64,000 nucleotides of DNA from the NCBI GenBank assembly GCA_964487745.1, contig CAZASG010000011.1:1-64000 (forward strand), read 5' to 3'. The first letter of the stretch is position 1; each line of letters starts with the position of its first letter. The notes under the pieces are model-generated. The model saw only the letters and a program-made list of their open reading frames with translations. It searched no databases and had not been told where the DNA came from. Positions 50,567 through 59,337 of the stretch are shown here, piece after piece. Origin of the DNA: Desulfolinea sp964487745 (lineage in GTDB: Bacteria; Chloroflexota; Anaerolineae; Anaerolineales; Villigracilaceae). The translations under genes were made by a program, and so were the position numbers.

Positions 50567-51298
50567 ATGCGTTGGATTTATCTTTCCCCTCATCTTGATG
50601 ATGCCATTCTCTCCTGCGGCGGCATTATTTTCCAGCAGAGAAAAGAAGGAATCCTTGTAGAGATATGGAATTGGATGAGCGGGATCCCGGCGGATGATCT
50701 GCCCCTCTCTGAGCTCGCCCGCTCGGTACACGCCGAATGGGAATTTGCTACCGCCAAAGAAGCGTTTACCGCCCGTTTACAGGAAGACCGTTTAGCCGCC
50801 CTGCGCGTAAACGCCAACCCCCGTTATTTCGATCTTTACGATTGTATCTACCGACGCTCGCCTAATGGTGAAGCGCTATATTCCGACGAGATATTCGTCC
50901 CTCCGCACCCCGCCGATGCCCCCCTCGTTGATGAGATCGCAGCTCTCATTACCGAAAACCTGCGCGACGATGATATCCTCGTTTGCCCGCTTACCATTGG
51001 CAATCATCCCGATCATGTCATTGTGCGGCGTGCCGCCGAACAGACGGGGTATCCGATACGTTATTATGCTGATATTCCCTATATGTTGTGGTATCCGGAG
51101 CAGTTGGCAGAGAGAATAGAAGGTTTTAAGTCTGAAGAATATACTATCTCTGCAGGGGAGTTGAAGATCTGGCAGGAAGCGGTAGCTGCCTATAGCTCGC
51201 AGATGCCGATCCTTTTTGGGGGTGAAGAGATGATGAAAAACGCCCTCAAGCTCCATTGGCGGGCGAATCCAGATATTCATTTTTATTTCAAAGAATAA
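50567..51298 (+). CDS. PIG-L family N-acetyl-sugar deacetylase
   Basis: This protein of about 243 residues has LSPHLDDAILSCGG near the N terminus, containing the zinc-binding HxDD of the family. TIGNHPDHVIVRRAA near residues 145-159 carries the other zinc His. PIG-L enzymes remove N-acetyl groups from GlcNAc-linked lipids or thiols such as mycothiol and bacillithiol precursors, but the substrate here is unknown. It starts at an ATG without a SD. The next gene, a cytochrome lipoprotein, follows by 19 bases with its own SD. Confidence 0.87.
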   Translation: MRWIYLSPHLDDAILSCGGIIFQQRKEGILVEIWNWMSGIPADDLPLSELARSVHAEWEFATAKEAFTARLQEDRLAALRVNANPRYFDLYDCIYRRSPNGEALYSDEIFVPPHPADAPLVDEIAALITENLRDDDILVCPLTIGNHPDHVIVRRAAEQTGYPIRYYADIPYMLWYPEQLAERIEGFKSEEYTISAGELKIWQEAVAAYSSQMPILFGGEEMMKNALKLHWRANPDIHFYFKE

Positions 51299-51317
51299 AT
51301 CTCAAAAGGAGAAAAAT

Positions 51318-52076
51318 ATGAAACGTTTATTTATGCCTGTTGTACTTTTACTGGTTTTGAGCGCCTGTGCAGACAGCGGCAGCATGGGGCCTATGGGAGA
51401 CCATGGTGTTACGCAGAATTTCCATCATACCGAGATTCCCGAACCCTATGCGGGGATGGAGAATTCCATCGAAGCAGATGAAGCCTCGATTACGCGCGGA
51501 CAGGAGATCTACAGCGATTATTGTGCCGAATGCCACGGTGACGGCGGTATGGGCGATGGCCCTAATAGTGAAATGCTAAATCCGGCACCTGCGCCTTTAG
51601 CGCATACCAGCCGCATGATGAGCGATGCCTATTTCTTCTGGCGCATCAGCGAAGGTGGTGCCGCTGCGGGAACGGGGATGCTCTCCTTCAAAGACAAATT
51701 AGGTGAAGAAGAAATTTGGGATATTATCAATTATCTGCGTGCTTTGGGGCAGGGAGAAGCTATGCCTTCAGAAAGCGGTATGGGCGGCGAGATGTATGAC
51801 CCTGAATTTGAGCGTAAACATCACGAAGAGATGTTGGCTGAAGCGATCGAGGAAGAATTGATCGATCAGGTACAGGCGGATAATTTCATGCTGGTGCACG
51901 ATGCTCTTGATCAGTATATGGAAGACAACGATCTACGCCCCGGCACCGAAAGCGTGGACGAGATGCAGCCGGAGATCTTTGTAACGCTCGTCGAAGCGGG
52001 TACGCTCGCACAAGAGCAGGTGGACAGTTTTAATGCTGTTCATCAGTTATTGATCGATGAGGGATTTATGCAGTAA
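51318..52076 (+). CDS. cytochrome c lipoprotein, single haem
   Basis: This 252-residue lipoprotein has its lipobox VLSAC ending at residue 17. A CXXCH site (CAECH, near residues 69-73) binds one haem. The class I cytochrome core runs to about residue 155, with candidate axial Met residues in AGTGMLSFKD. The C-terminal 90 residues are acidic and helical (MLAEAIEEELIDQ, FNAVHQLLIDEGF) with no recognised family. It is probably a periplasm-side electron carrier anchored by lipid. AAAGGAG precedes the ATG. A strong terminator follows. Cytochrome maturation genes lie about 2.3 kb away. Confidence 0.85.
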   Translation: MKRLFMPVVLLLVLSACADSGSMGPMGDHGVTQNFHHTEIPEPYAGMENSIEADEASITRGQEIYSDYCAECHGDGGMGDGPNSEMLNPAPAPLAHTSRMMSDAYFFWRISEGGAAAGTGMLSFKDKLGEEEIWDIINYLRALGQGEAMPSESGMGGEMYDPEFERKHHEEMLAEAIEEELIDQVQADNFMLVHDALDQYMEDNDLRPGTESVDEMQPEIFVTLVEAGTLAQEQVDSFNAVHQLLIDEGFMQ

Positions 52077-52099
52077 AGCAATCTCACCATAAACATGAA

Positions 52100-52140
52100 G
52101 ACCTGTATTGCACTTTTTGAGTGCAATACAGGTCTTTTTT
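52100..52140 (+). terminator. rho-independent terminator
   Basis: Fourteen-base arms (GACCTGTATTGCAC and its complement) with a 7-base loop are followed by seven T. It ends the cytochrome lipoprotein gene. Confidence 0.9.
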
Positions 52141-52158
52141 TATTCTTTTCTGTGTGCG

Positions 52159-53553
52159 CTAGAATTCTCGCTTCCCATGATAAGCATCCATTTGGGCGTT
52201 GAATTTCTGTATCTCGGCACGGGACGGCTGATTCAATAGTTCGTCTACGGCAGATGCCTCCCGCGGGGTGGCAAGCCAGTTGTCCTCGTTCGCCACGCGC
52301 AGTACGATCCGCGCTGCAAGGGATGCTGCTTCGCGCAAGCCCTGTATGGTGACTTTGTCCACAGTGTCAAATTGGGTATGCCCATATCCGCGCCCAGACA
52401 TTGTCTGACGAACAGGCTCGATGCCGCCCGTGATGACGCCCTTGAGCAGGAGGGGGTAGTGATCGGATGCCGAATGGAAGGTTTGCCCGATGGCAAAATC
52501 GAGTGCCATTTCTTCGCGATAACGCTCGAAGGTTTCCTGAAGCTCATCCCAGGCGTGCAAGTTGATATCCTTGATGGGCATACCGCCTGCGGCGTCCATG
52601 TTGAGATAGAAACGGATCTTGTGCAGATCATCTTCGTGGACGCGGGCATATTCCTTTGAGCCGAGCAGCCCGATCTCCTCGACGCCCCACATCGCAAAAC
52701 GGACGGTGCGCGGCAGGGGCTGGGCGTATTTGGCGAGGACGCGCGCGGCTTCGAGGACGGATGCGACGCCGGAAGCCGGGTCGCTGGCACCCTGTGAAAT
52801 GTCGTGCCCATCGTAGTGGCTGCCGATAAGGATAATCTCGTCGGGGTGCTTCACGCCGGGGATTTCACCGACCACGTTCCAGGATGTCATTTTTTCGAGT
52901 TTGTCGCTGCTCTTCAGGCGGATCTTGACCGAGCCGTGTTTCTTGAGCAGGCGTTTGAGCAGATCGCCATCTTCTTTCTGGATCGAAATACCGGGGATGG
53001 GCGCACCCATGCCACGACTGCCGACGCCGCCTGTGGCGGGTCCAAAGCCCGGATAGTGATTGACGAAGATAAAGCCTTTTGCGCCAGCAAGAACGCTGCG
53101 CCCAAATTTCTCCTGACGATGGATCCAGCGCGGGCTCTTCTTGGGGTAGAGCAGGCTATTTGCCATGAGGAATTTGCCTTTGATCTTTGCGGCATGCTTG
53201 TCGAAATCGTCTGGGTGTCCTTCATCAATATTGAATATCTCGCCCTCGACATCCACAGGCGGGGAGTGGGGGAGGGTGATGCAGGGGATTTCCTTTTGGA
53301 TGGGTTCAATGATCTCGAGCGTTACGTCCCCGCGCCGCCAGCCGAGATATTCGAAAGGCTCAAGATGAACATTGCTTAAACCATAGTCCTTGTATTTTTC
53401 AGCGATAAAATCTGCCGCCAGCTTTTCGCCCTCGGTGCCGCCAAAACGCGAGCCGAACTCGTCGCAAAGCATTTCGAGATTGTCCATCGCTTCGTGGCTG
53501 GCGTAAATATCGCCGAGGATTTTCTGGTCGAGGGGGAGGTGGGGGTTGGTCAT
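52159..53553 (-). CDS. M28-family metallopeptidase
   Basis: This peptidase of about 464 residues has GSHYDGHDISQGASDPASGVA near residues 235-255, supplying the first His and bridging Asp. WGVEEIGLLGSKEY carries the Glu-Glu pair, LNMDAAGG carries an Asp, and SASDHYPLLLKGV near the C terminus carries the last His. It is probably an aminopeptidase or carboxypeptidase-like enzyme with two zinc ions. The ATG at 53553 has AAGGA upstream. No signal peptide is seen. It ends a short run of convergent genes. Confidence 0.92.
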   Translation of the reverse strand: MTNPHLPLDQKILGDIYASHEAMDNLEMLCDEFGSRFGGTEGEKLAADFIAEKYKDYGLSNVHLEPFEYLGWRRGDVTLEIIEPIQKEIPCITLPHSPPVDVEGEIFNIDEGHPDDFDKHAAKIKGKFLMANSLLYPKKSPRWIHRQEKFGRSVLAGAKGFIFVNHYPGFGPATGGVGSRGMGAPIPGISIQKEDGDLLKRLLKKHGSVKIRLKSSDKLEKMTSWNVVGEIPGVKHPDEIILIGSHYDGHDISQGASDPASGVASVLEAARVLAKYAQPLPRTVRFAMWGVEEIGLLGSKEYARVHEDDLHKIRFYLNMDAAGGMPIKDINLHAWDELQETFERYREEMALDFAIGQTFHSASDHYPLLLKGVITGGIEPVRQTMSGRGYGHTQFDTVDKVTIQGLREAASLAARIVLRVANEDNWLATPREASAVDELLNQPSRAEIQKFNAQMDAYHGKREF

Positions 53554-53599
53554 ATTTTTTCCTTGTTTGGATTTGGAGAGATGAGTGCAGTGCACCCTC

Positions 53600-54319
53600 T
53601 TACTTGATTCCGATAGCAAGCAACGCCGTTGCGCCATGAAAGCCGATCTCGTGGACGCGCTCACGAAGGGCTTGCCCTCGCTCTATGAGCGTGGTGCTGC
53701 CTGATAGACTTTTTGCTTTTTTGATATACCTGTCGATGATCTGGTCAAGCTGCTTTATCGTCGCCTCGTCTTTGGGGTCATCGTCAAGATACGTTATTTC
53801 ATGGAAAGCCCACTCGTTGACATCCGTGTTCTGTGCCAACTCGATCAGTTCCTGCTTCGTGTAGGTTTCGTTATGGACGATCCCCTCCGCACTATCGACA
53901 GCTGCCCACCAATGATGAAGTAGCATGTGGCTTTGTTGGGCTTCACTCAAGCTATCACGAAACATCTCATTGATGATGAATTTACCTCCCGGTTTGAGTA
54001 CACGCTGCATCTCTGCTAACACGCGGACAGGATCGTCGAGATGATGTAGCGAATTGGCGATACAGATAGTATCGAAGCTGGCATCACCGAAATCGAGGGT
54101 GTAGGCATCCATTTGCTGATAGGAAATGGGTTTTTCGGCAAATGATTTTGCGAAGATTTCGGCTGTGTCTGCGTTCGTGTCTATGCCGATGATCTCATCA
54201 TAACTTTGCAGGCTCTCACTCAATACATGTATGAAACTGCCGCGACCGGTCGCCACGTCGAGGACACGCCCGGCGGTAATGGGGGAGAAGATGGTTTCGA
54301 AGGTGGTTGTTTTGTTCAT
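53600..54319 (-). CDS. class I SAM-dependent methyltransferase
   Basis: This protein of about 239 residues has GRVLDVATGRGSFIHVLSE (motif I) near residues 18-36, FDTICIANSLHHLDDP near 83-98 and LKPGGKFIINEM near 112-123. The target is unknown; the UbiE/Coq5-like Methyltransf_11 group is likely. No SD is present. A TGCTATACT promoter stands nine bases before the ATG, so the transcript is likely leaderless. It starts 30 bases beyond a terminator that ends the ccm cluster. Confidence 0.86.
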   Translation of the reverse strand: MNKTTTFETIFSPITAGRVLDVATGRGSFIHVLSESLQSYDEIIGIDTNADTAEIFAKSFAEKPISYQQMDAYTLDFGDASFDTICIANSLHHLDDPVRVLAEMQRVLKPGGKFIINEMFRDSLSEAQQSHMLLHHWWAAVDSAEGIVHNETYTKQELIELAQNTDVNEWAFHEITYLDDDPKDEATIKQLDQIIDRYIKKAKSLSGSTTLIERGQALRERVHEIGFHGATALLAIGIK

Positions 54320-54328
54320 AGCCTGGTT

Positions 54329-54337
54329 AGTATAGCA
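54329..54337 (-). promoter_or_regulatory. extended -10, TGC TATACT, leaderless start of the methyltransferase gene
   Basis: TGCTATACT ends nine bases before the ATG at 54319, the same arrangement as at 44645 and 46704. Confidence 0.65.
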
Positions 54338-54349
54338 CCACCCAAAAGA

Positions 54350-54373
54350 AAAAGCCCGCATGCGCGGGCTTTT
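54350..54373 (-). terminator. terminator of the ccm cluster
   Basis: AAAGCCCGC and GCGGGCTTT form a perfect stem around ATGC, with T-rich flanks on the minus strand. It lies 23 bases after the ccmD stop. Confidence 0.85.
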
Positions 54374-54396
54374 CAGGTTCAGTCAATTAGAAATTT

Positions 54397-54546
54397 CTAC
54401 TCATCCATCTCTTCAAGGGTTTCGAGGTCGCGTTGCAGGTTTTTCCAGCGGGCGGCGAGGCTGATGAGATAGAGAATGCTGACGCCGAAGAAGATGGCGT
54501 AACCGGCGATCATGTAATTGGAAGTGTCGATTGTTTGAAATAACAT
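54397..54546 (-). CDS. ccmD: CcmD-like haem exporter small subunit
   Basis: This 49-residue peptide is too short for most automatic calls. It reads MLFQTIDTSNYMIAG, one membrane helix (YAIFFGVSILYLISLAAR), then a charged tail ending EEMDE. That is the size, topology and position of CcmD, which releases holo-CcmE from CcmABC. AAGGAG lies six bases before the ATG at 54546; another ATG directly upstream (54549) would leave only three. It starts 10 bases after ccmC and is the last gene before the terminator. Confidence 0.8.
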   Translation of the reverse strand: MLFQTIDTSNYMIAGYAIFFGVSILYLISLAARWKNLQRDLETLEEMDE

Positions 54547-54556
54547 CATTTGCTCC

Positions 54557-55255
54557 TTAGTCCATTACCTTTAGTTTCAACTGTTCCACTTTCTGCTGCA
54601 ATTGCCCTAAACGGATGCGGTTCCAGAAAAGGTCGATGAAGATGACGGTGAAGGCGAAGAGGGCGAAGAAGAAAGCAACCTTCATATCACTGGTCATGGC
54701 GAAACCGCCCTGTGCTTCAGCGCTGGCGTTGCCGATCACAACAGGGTGAATGGTGCGGAAAAGGCGAATGGAAACGAAGGTGATCGGGACGGAGATCGCA
54801 CCTACAAGAGTATAGACCGCACCGAAACGTGCCCGCCGATCGGGGTCTTCGATGCCCTGACGCAGCATCAGGTAAGCGAGATAGATCAACTCGACGATGG
54901 ATGCCGATGTCAGGCGGGGATCCCATGTCCACCAGGTGTTCCAGATTGGGCGCGCCCAGATCGAGCCAAGCACAATGGTAATAAAGAAAAAGACGAGACT
55001 GATCTCAACCGCAGCTTGCTCCACCAGATCCCATTTGAGATTTTGGGTGCGCAAGTAGATGATGCCCGTTATACCCGCTGCGACGAAGCCGAGTAAACCA
55101 ACCCAGGCGGTTGCCACGTGGAAATAGAAGACGCGCTGTACCTCACCCATCACACGCTCGGTCGGGGCGAAAACCAAGGCAAGATAGGTGGCAACGGCAA
55201 GAAGGATGAGGGAAAAAATATCGAGAGCCTTAAGGGCAGTAGGTTTTGTTTTCAT
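54557..55255 (-). CDS. ccmC: CcmC haem-handling membrane protein
   Basis: This protein of about 232 residues has six membrane helices and the tryptophan-rich haem motif RPIWNTWWTWDPRLTSASIVE near residues 105-125. Conserved His residues flank it (VFYFHVATAW near residue 50 and TIHPVVIG near 180). It loads haem onto CcmE with CcmAB and CcmD. The ATG at 55255 has TTGGAG six bases upstream. It lies between ccmB and ccmD. Confidence 0.94.
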   Translation of the reverse strand: MKTKPTALKALDIFSLILLAVATYLALVFAPTERVMGEVQRVFYFHVATAWVGLLGFVAAGITGIIYLRTQNLKWDLVEQAAVEISLVFFFITIVLGSIWARPIWNTWWTWDPRLTSASIVELIYLAYLMLRQGIEDPDRRARFGAVYTLVGAISVPITFVSIRLFRTIHPVVIGNASAEAQGGFAMTSDMKVAFFFALFAFTVIFIDLFWNRIRLGQLQQKVEQLKLKVMD

Positions 55256-55299
55256 AAATTTCTCCAATTGGTATTGTAGGGGCGATGCATATCTCGCCC

Positions 55300-55989
55300 T
55301 TACTCCTCCACAACGTAATCAAAGATCATAAATGCAATTGCAATGAAGATCACGTCATAGACTATTAACAAGTTAAGCCACGGCAGGATTTGGTCAAAGG
55401 GTAAATTTTGCAAATATCCGCCGCTAGCGCGTACCGCTGCGATCAATACCGGTAAGATGATCGGGAAAAGCAAGATCGGCAGCATCACATCACGTGTACG
55501 GGTTTGGACGCTCATCGCAGAGAGTAAGGTTCCGACAGCAGTATAGCCGACCGAGCCGAGCAGGATGACCAACAATAGCCCGGGTTTGAAGAGGTTAACA
55601 TTGTACAGGATGCTGTAAACAGGCAGGACGACGGCTTCTACGATCAGCATGAATGCCAAATTGCTGATGGCTTTGCCGAAGTAGATAGCGCTGCGGTCAA
55701 CAGGGGCGAGTAGTAAACCGTCAAGACAACCACGATCTTTTTCAATTGCCATTGAACGGTTCAGACCGAGAGTCCCGGCAAAGGCAAAGGTTGCCCAGAG
55801 CACGCCTGCTGTAACAGAGTTGCGCGTTTTTGCATCCAGTTCGAGAGAGAAGTTAAAGATGAAGATGACCAGTAGGGCGAAGACCAGCATCGCGGAGAGC
55901 AGTTCACGAGAGCGTAATTCTGCGGCGAGATCTTTCCATGAAACTGCGAAGATCGCCCTCAGGTAATTGCCACTTCTTTCGTTTTTCAT
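55300..55989 (-). CDS. ccmB: CcmB haem exporter permease
   Basis: This 229-residue membrane protein has six helices and the family features KDLAAELRSRELLSAMLVFALLV at the N terminus and EKDRGCLDGLLLAPVDRSAIYFGK near residues 80-103. It forms the membrane half of the CcmAB ABC unit that drives release of haem-loaded CcmE. The start overlaps the ccmA stop in an ATGA, so the two are coupled. A gap of 44 bases leads to ccmC. Confidence 0.94.
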   Translation of the reverse strand: MKNERSGNYLRAIFAVSWKDLAAELRSRELLSAMLVFALLVIFIFNFSLELDAKTRNSVTAGVLWATFAFAGTLGLNRSMAIEKDRGCLDGLLLAPVDRSAIYFGKAISNLAFMLIVEAVVLPVYSILYNVNLFKPGLLLVILLGSVGYTAVGTLLSAMSVQTRTRDVMLPILLFPIILPVLIAAVRASGGYLQNLPFDQILPWLNLLIVYDVIFIAIAFMIFDYVVEE

Positions 55990-56696
55990 TTTTGCCCCCC
56001 TTCTGCGAGAACGCCTTTATAAAAGCTAAGCAAGTTTCCGCTGCCAAAATCGGCATGTGTGGCGGATGCGGCAACCTTTCCCCGCGAGAGAACATCGAAG
56101 CGTGTGGCGAGATCTTCTGTGCGGGCGAGGTCGTGGGAAGTCATCACTACGGTGCGACCACGCGCGGCAACGGTACGCAGTACATCGTCGAGCATGGCGG
56201 AGGCATCCTGATCAAGACCTGTATAAGGTTCGTCGAAGAGCATCACGTCGGGGTCATGTAAGACTGCGCGCCCGATGGCGAGACGTTGCTGCATCCCGCG
56301 GGAATAGGTCCGCACGAGATCGTTGCGACGCTTGGTCAATCCCACCATCTCCAGGACTTCCTCGATGCGTTTGCTCAGATCGGGCAGGTTATACATCCGT
56401 CCGTAGAAGGTCAGGTTTTCCGTAGCGGTCAGGTCGACGTAGAGCAATGGCTGATGAGAGACGACGCCCAGGCGGCGACGGACTTCGGCAGCTTCTTTGG
56501 GAAGCTCGTAGCCCGCCACGCTGACCATGCCCAGGGAGGGGCGCGCAAGGGAAGAAAGGATGCGCAGGAAAGTGGTTTTTCCTGCGCCGTTGGGACCGAT
56601 CAGGGCGACGAACTCCCCGGCTTCAACGGAGAATTCCATGCCTTTGAGTACAGTTTTTAGCCCGAAGCGTTTTACAAGTTTTTTGACTTGGATCAT
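55986..56696 (-). CDS. ccmA: CcmA ABC ATPase of haem handling
   Basis: This ATPase of about 236 residues has Walker A GPNGAGKTT, the signature YSRGMQQRLAIGRA, Walker B VMLFDEPYTGLD and the H-loop MTSHDLAR. It powers CcmABCD. The start at 56696 has no good SD; an upstream in-frame start would add 12 residues. It follows the dihaem lipoprotein gene with an 80-base spacer containing a long hairpin. Confidence 0.93.
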   Translation of the reverse strand: MIQVKKLVKRFGLKTVLKGMEFSVEAGEFVALIGPNGAGKTTFLRILSSLARPSLGMVSVAGYELPKEAAEVRRRLGVVSHQPLLYVDLTATENLTFYGRMYNLPDLSKRIEEVLEMVGLTKRRNDLVRTYSRGMQQRLAIGRAVLHDPDVMLFDEPYTGLDQDASAMLDDVLRTVAARGRTVVMTSHDLARTEDLATRFDVLSRGKVAASATHADFGSGNLLSFYKGVLAEGGQK

Positions 56697-56720
56697 AGAT
56701 AATCGCTTTACTACAAAGAG

Positions 56721-56766
56721 CACAGAGTTCACGGAGTTTTTTCGAGAAATCTCCGTGTGTTCTGTG
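56721..56766 (-). repeat. long interrupted inverted repeat before ccmA
   Basis: CACAGA-GTT-CACGGAG pairs with CTCCGTG-TGT-TCTGTG around a 14-base loop, giving two perfect stems separated by a small internal loop. It lies 25 bases upstream of ccmA. It may be a dispersed intergenic repeat, an attenuator or an RNA-processing site. Confidence 0.6.
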
Positions 56767-56774
56767 GTGAGTGC

Positions 56775-58697
56775 TTAGAGTAAGTCCTTCAACTGCGCTT
56801 TCAAGTCAGCGCGGCGTTTTTTGTATACATCTTCGCTCAGGTCGCCAGCACGATAGGCATCATCGAGGGCGATAATGGCGTCCATGATGCTGTCAGTATC
56901 ATCAAACTCAACTGCATCGTCTTCGTCGTCATCTTCATACTCATCGTCTTCATCGCGATTGCGCATATACATCCATACACCTGAACCGATCAGGACGATA
57001 CCAAATGCAAAAGCACCAAAGATGAGATTTTGCTGCGTGTCACCACCAGTAGCGGATGTGGCAGATGCCAGTTTGCCTGAAACATCCATTGTCAAAGTGG
57101 AGCCGCTTGGCAGAGGCTGGCTGGCAAAGACATTGTAGACCAAACCCTGTGCATCACGCTGTCCGCTTTCGGTGAGTAAGTCACTCTTGACCTTGATACC
57201 ATCGGGCGCCATGATGACGGCTGAATCGATGGGATGATTGATCGTTTGGGTGAAATCCATCTTCTTTTTGTAGGGCAGTTCAAAGAAAACGATCACCTGA
57301 TGCTGTCCCATGCCGGGCGAGACGGGGGATGTGTCGCCAAAGCCTGTTTCGGTTTGCGTATAGCGCTCGCCAAAGGTGCTATCTTCAAATTGGATATTTT
57401 CTGCGCCTTCGGGCAGGTCAAATTCGATCACAGCTTGCCCTGTTTCTTCGGGGACAATGGTGTAAAGGGTCGGGTTGGTTACCACGAAGACTTCCACCAC
57501 CTGCACAACTTCAAAATCAGAATCGGGGAATTCGAAGAAAATGTGCAAACGATCCACGCTCAGGCGGGATGTATCGGTGCTGGTCATGTAGTAAGTGATC
57601 GGCAGGTCAAGTGTGTCCATGCCTTCGGTGACAAAGACAGGCTCAGATGAATAAGTGAAATCACCATCGTAGATGGTTGCCATAAAGGCACGTTGTTCGG
57701 GCATCTCTACATCTTCAAAAATGTAGTTCCCATCTGCGTCAATGGATGTTTCGAGGGTGAGGGCAAGGTTGAAACCGCCAGTTGCGACATCGTGATCGTA
57801 GGCTTCAAGGGTGACGACGAGGTCTTCAGGGAGTTCTTCATCACCGGAACCGTTTGTAATGTTGCCTGTAACGGTGCCAAAGCCTTCCTGCGCTCCGGAC
57901 TCAGTTTGGGCTTGCTCCTCCCCTTCGGGCGTGGATTCGGCAACGGGTGTTTCGGTGCCCTCTTCTGTCTCTTGCGTGGGAGCAGGTTCTTCTTCCACGG
58001 GCGTTTCGGGGGCAGCTTCTATGTTTGAAAAGTCGACCGTTAACGAGCGGATGTAATCTGTTAGTGCGCCGATCTCATCGTCAGTGAAGTCTTCACGGAA
58101 CGATCGCATCCCGTTTTCTGAGCCGTTGATGATCGCCATTCCGAGCAGTATGCCGGAACGATTTGCCATAAAGCTCTGATCGGTGAAGTCGACCTGGGCG
58201 GTGGTGCCACTACCGTCTTCTCCGTGGCACTCAGCACAGTTTTTCTCATAGAGTAACTCGCCTATTGCGATCTGTTCAGGTGTGATGCTCAGACTATAGG
58301 CGTAAGCGACCACGTCCCAGCGTTCGGCATCCGAAAGGCTCTTGAAGGGGGGCATAAGGGCTTCGAGATTGCCTTCAGTAACAGCGTTATACCAGCGTGC
58401 AGGCGAAGCGCCCAAGGCGATTTGGCGATTGCCAAGCGCCGTAGCGGGATTAGGCAATTGGGCACTTTGTTCGCCATCACCAAAACCTGTCTCACCGTGA
58501 CAAGGTGCACATTTCTCTGCATAGATGGCTGCACCATTGGCAGCGTTAGGTGCGCTCTCTGGGAAAACCGGCGCAAGTGTTGGCGCTGCGGTCGGAGAAA
58601 CGTAATTAGGCGGGGGGGTAATATCTTCTGCAAGAGAAACACAGCCTGTAAGTAGTAATGCCGCCAAAGTAACGAAGAGAATAAATCGTAATTTCAT
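56775..58697 (-). CDS. dihaem cytochrome c lipoprotein with Ig-like and short C-terminal domains
   Basis: This protein of about 640 residues has its lipobox LLTGC ending at residue 19. Two CXXCH sites follow (CAPCH near residue 63 and CAECH near 155), each inside a class I cytochrome domain with candidate Met ligands. A Glu/Thr/Pro linker (residues 240-280) and about 230 residues of beta-rich Ig-like domain come next. Then a membrane helix (FGAFAFGIVLIGSGVWMYM), an acidic cytoplasmic stretch and a final SHOCT-like helical unit (ALDDAYRAGDLSEDVYKKRR). It is probably an electron carrier matured by the flanking Ccm proteins. Confidence 0.82.
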   Translation of the reverse strand: MKLRFILFVTLAALLLTGCVSLAEDITPPPNYVSPTAAPTLAPVFPESAPNAANGAAIYAEKCAPCHGETGFGDGEQSAQLPNPATALGNRQIALGASPARWYNAVTEGNLEALMPPFKSLSDAERWDVVAYAYSLSITPEQIAIGELLYEKNCAECHGEDGSGTTAQVDFTDQSFMANRSGILLGMAIINGSENGMRSFREDFTDDEIGALTDYIRSLTVDFSNIEAAPETPVEEEPAPTQETEEGTETPVAESTPEGEEQAQTESGAQEGFGTVTGNITNGSGDEELPEDLVVTLEAYDHDVATGGFNLALTLETSIDADGNYIFEDVEMPEQRAFMATIYDGDFTYSSEPVFVTEGMDTLDLPITYYMTSTDTSRLSVDRLHIFFEFPDSDFEVVQVVEVFVVTNPTLYTIVPEETGQAVIEFDLPEGAENIQFEDSTFGERYTQTETGFGDTSPVSPGMGQHQVIVFFELPYKKKMDFTQTINHPIDSAVIMAPDGIKVKSDLLTESGQRDAQGLVYNVFASQPLPSGSTLTMDVSGKLASATSATGGDTQQNLIFGAFAFGIVLIGSGVWMYMRNRDEDDEYEDDDEDDAVEFDDTDSIMDAIIALDDAYRAGDLSEDVYKKRRADLKAQLKDLL

Positions 58698-58797
58698 AAA
58701 TGAGCCTTTATTCAAATAAAGAAAAGAAATAGTTTTGTGAGCAGGGTGTCACCCGACGAGCTGTGCCCTAAAAAATCTTTCTTTTCTTTCCACATAT

Positions 58798-59310
58798 TTA
58801 TTTTGTTTTCTTACCGCAATTGGTGCAGAATTTGTCATTTGCCATGATGGGATGCCCACAATTCGGGCAGAACCCGGCCGATTTCGCCTTACGTTTGCTG
58901 CGGCGGGCGGCGATCAAGGCTTCGAGGTCGTCATCATTGGCGGAAGGGGCAGGCTCTTGTGTTCCGACTGCATCTGCACGGCGTGCGGCAATGACCGCTT
59001 CAAGACGGTCTTCTGCGGAAGTGCTCTTTGCGCCTTCGTATTCATCTAATTGACGTAAGGCTTCCGCGCCTTTTTTGAGCAGGTCCGCACGTTGAACGGG
59101 ATAATCCTCAGCAGGGATCTTCCCCATCTCATGGTCGAAATCCAGTTCCTTGAGCGCATTGATGTAGCGGTCGCGTTCAGCGAGCAGGGTTGAGTGTTCT
59201 AACTCCTCTGTAGATACGATCTTGGTGCGCTTCTCCAAATAAGGCTGTGCCAAAAACATCACAACCAGTGTAAGGATTGCAAGCGTTAAAAAAATTGCGC
59301 CAATATCCAT
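58798..59310 (-). CDS. CcmI-like membrane protein with C-terminal zinc ribbon
   Basis: This 170-residue protein has one N-terminal membrane helix (residues 3-24) and a helical region with LLAERDRYINALKELDFDHEMGKI, the pattern of the CcmI/CcmH C-terminal family that holds apocytochromes. Its last 24 residues form a zinc ribbon with two CPNC/CTNC knuckles (FCPNCGHP, KFCTNCGKK). Such a ribbon is unusual for CcmI and may bind metal or a partner. It lies between tlpA and the dihaem lipoprotein gene, with GAGAGAG upstream of the ATG. Confidence 0.75.
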   Translation of the reverse strand: MDIGAIFLTLAILTLVVMFLAQPYLEKRTKIVSTEELEHSTLLAERDRYINALKELDFDHEMGKIPAEDYPVQRADLLKKGAEALRQLDEYEGAKSTSAEDRLEAVIAARRADAVGTQEPAPSANDDDLEALIAARRSKRKAKSAGFCPNCGHPIMANDKFCTNCGKKTK

Positions 59311-59337
59311 ATTCTCTCTCTTATCTCTTTTCTATAA

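Noticed and set aside
52159..53664. Longer N terminus for the M28 peptidase
   Set aside because: The extra 37 residues lack a SD, are not like the family and overlap the methyltransferase gene; the ATG at 53553 has a good SD.
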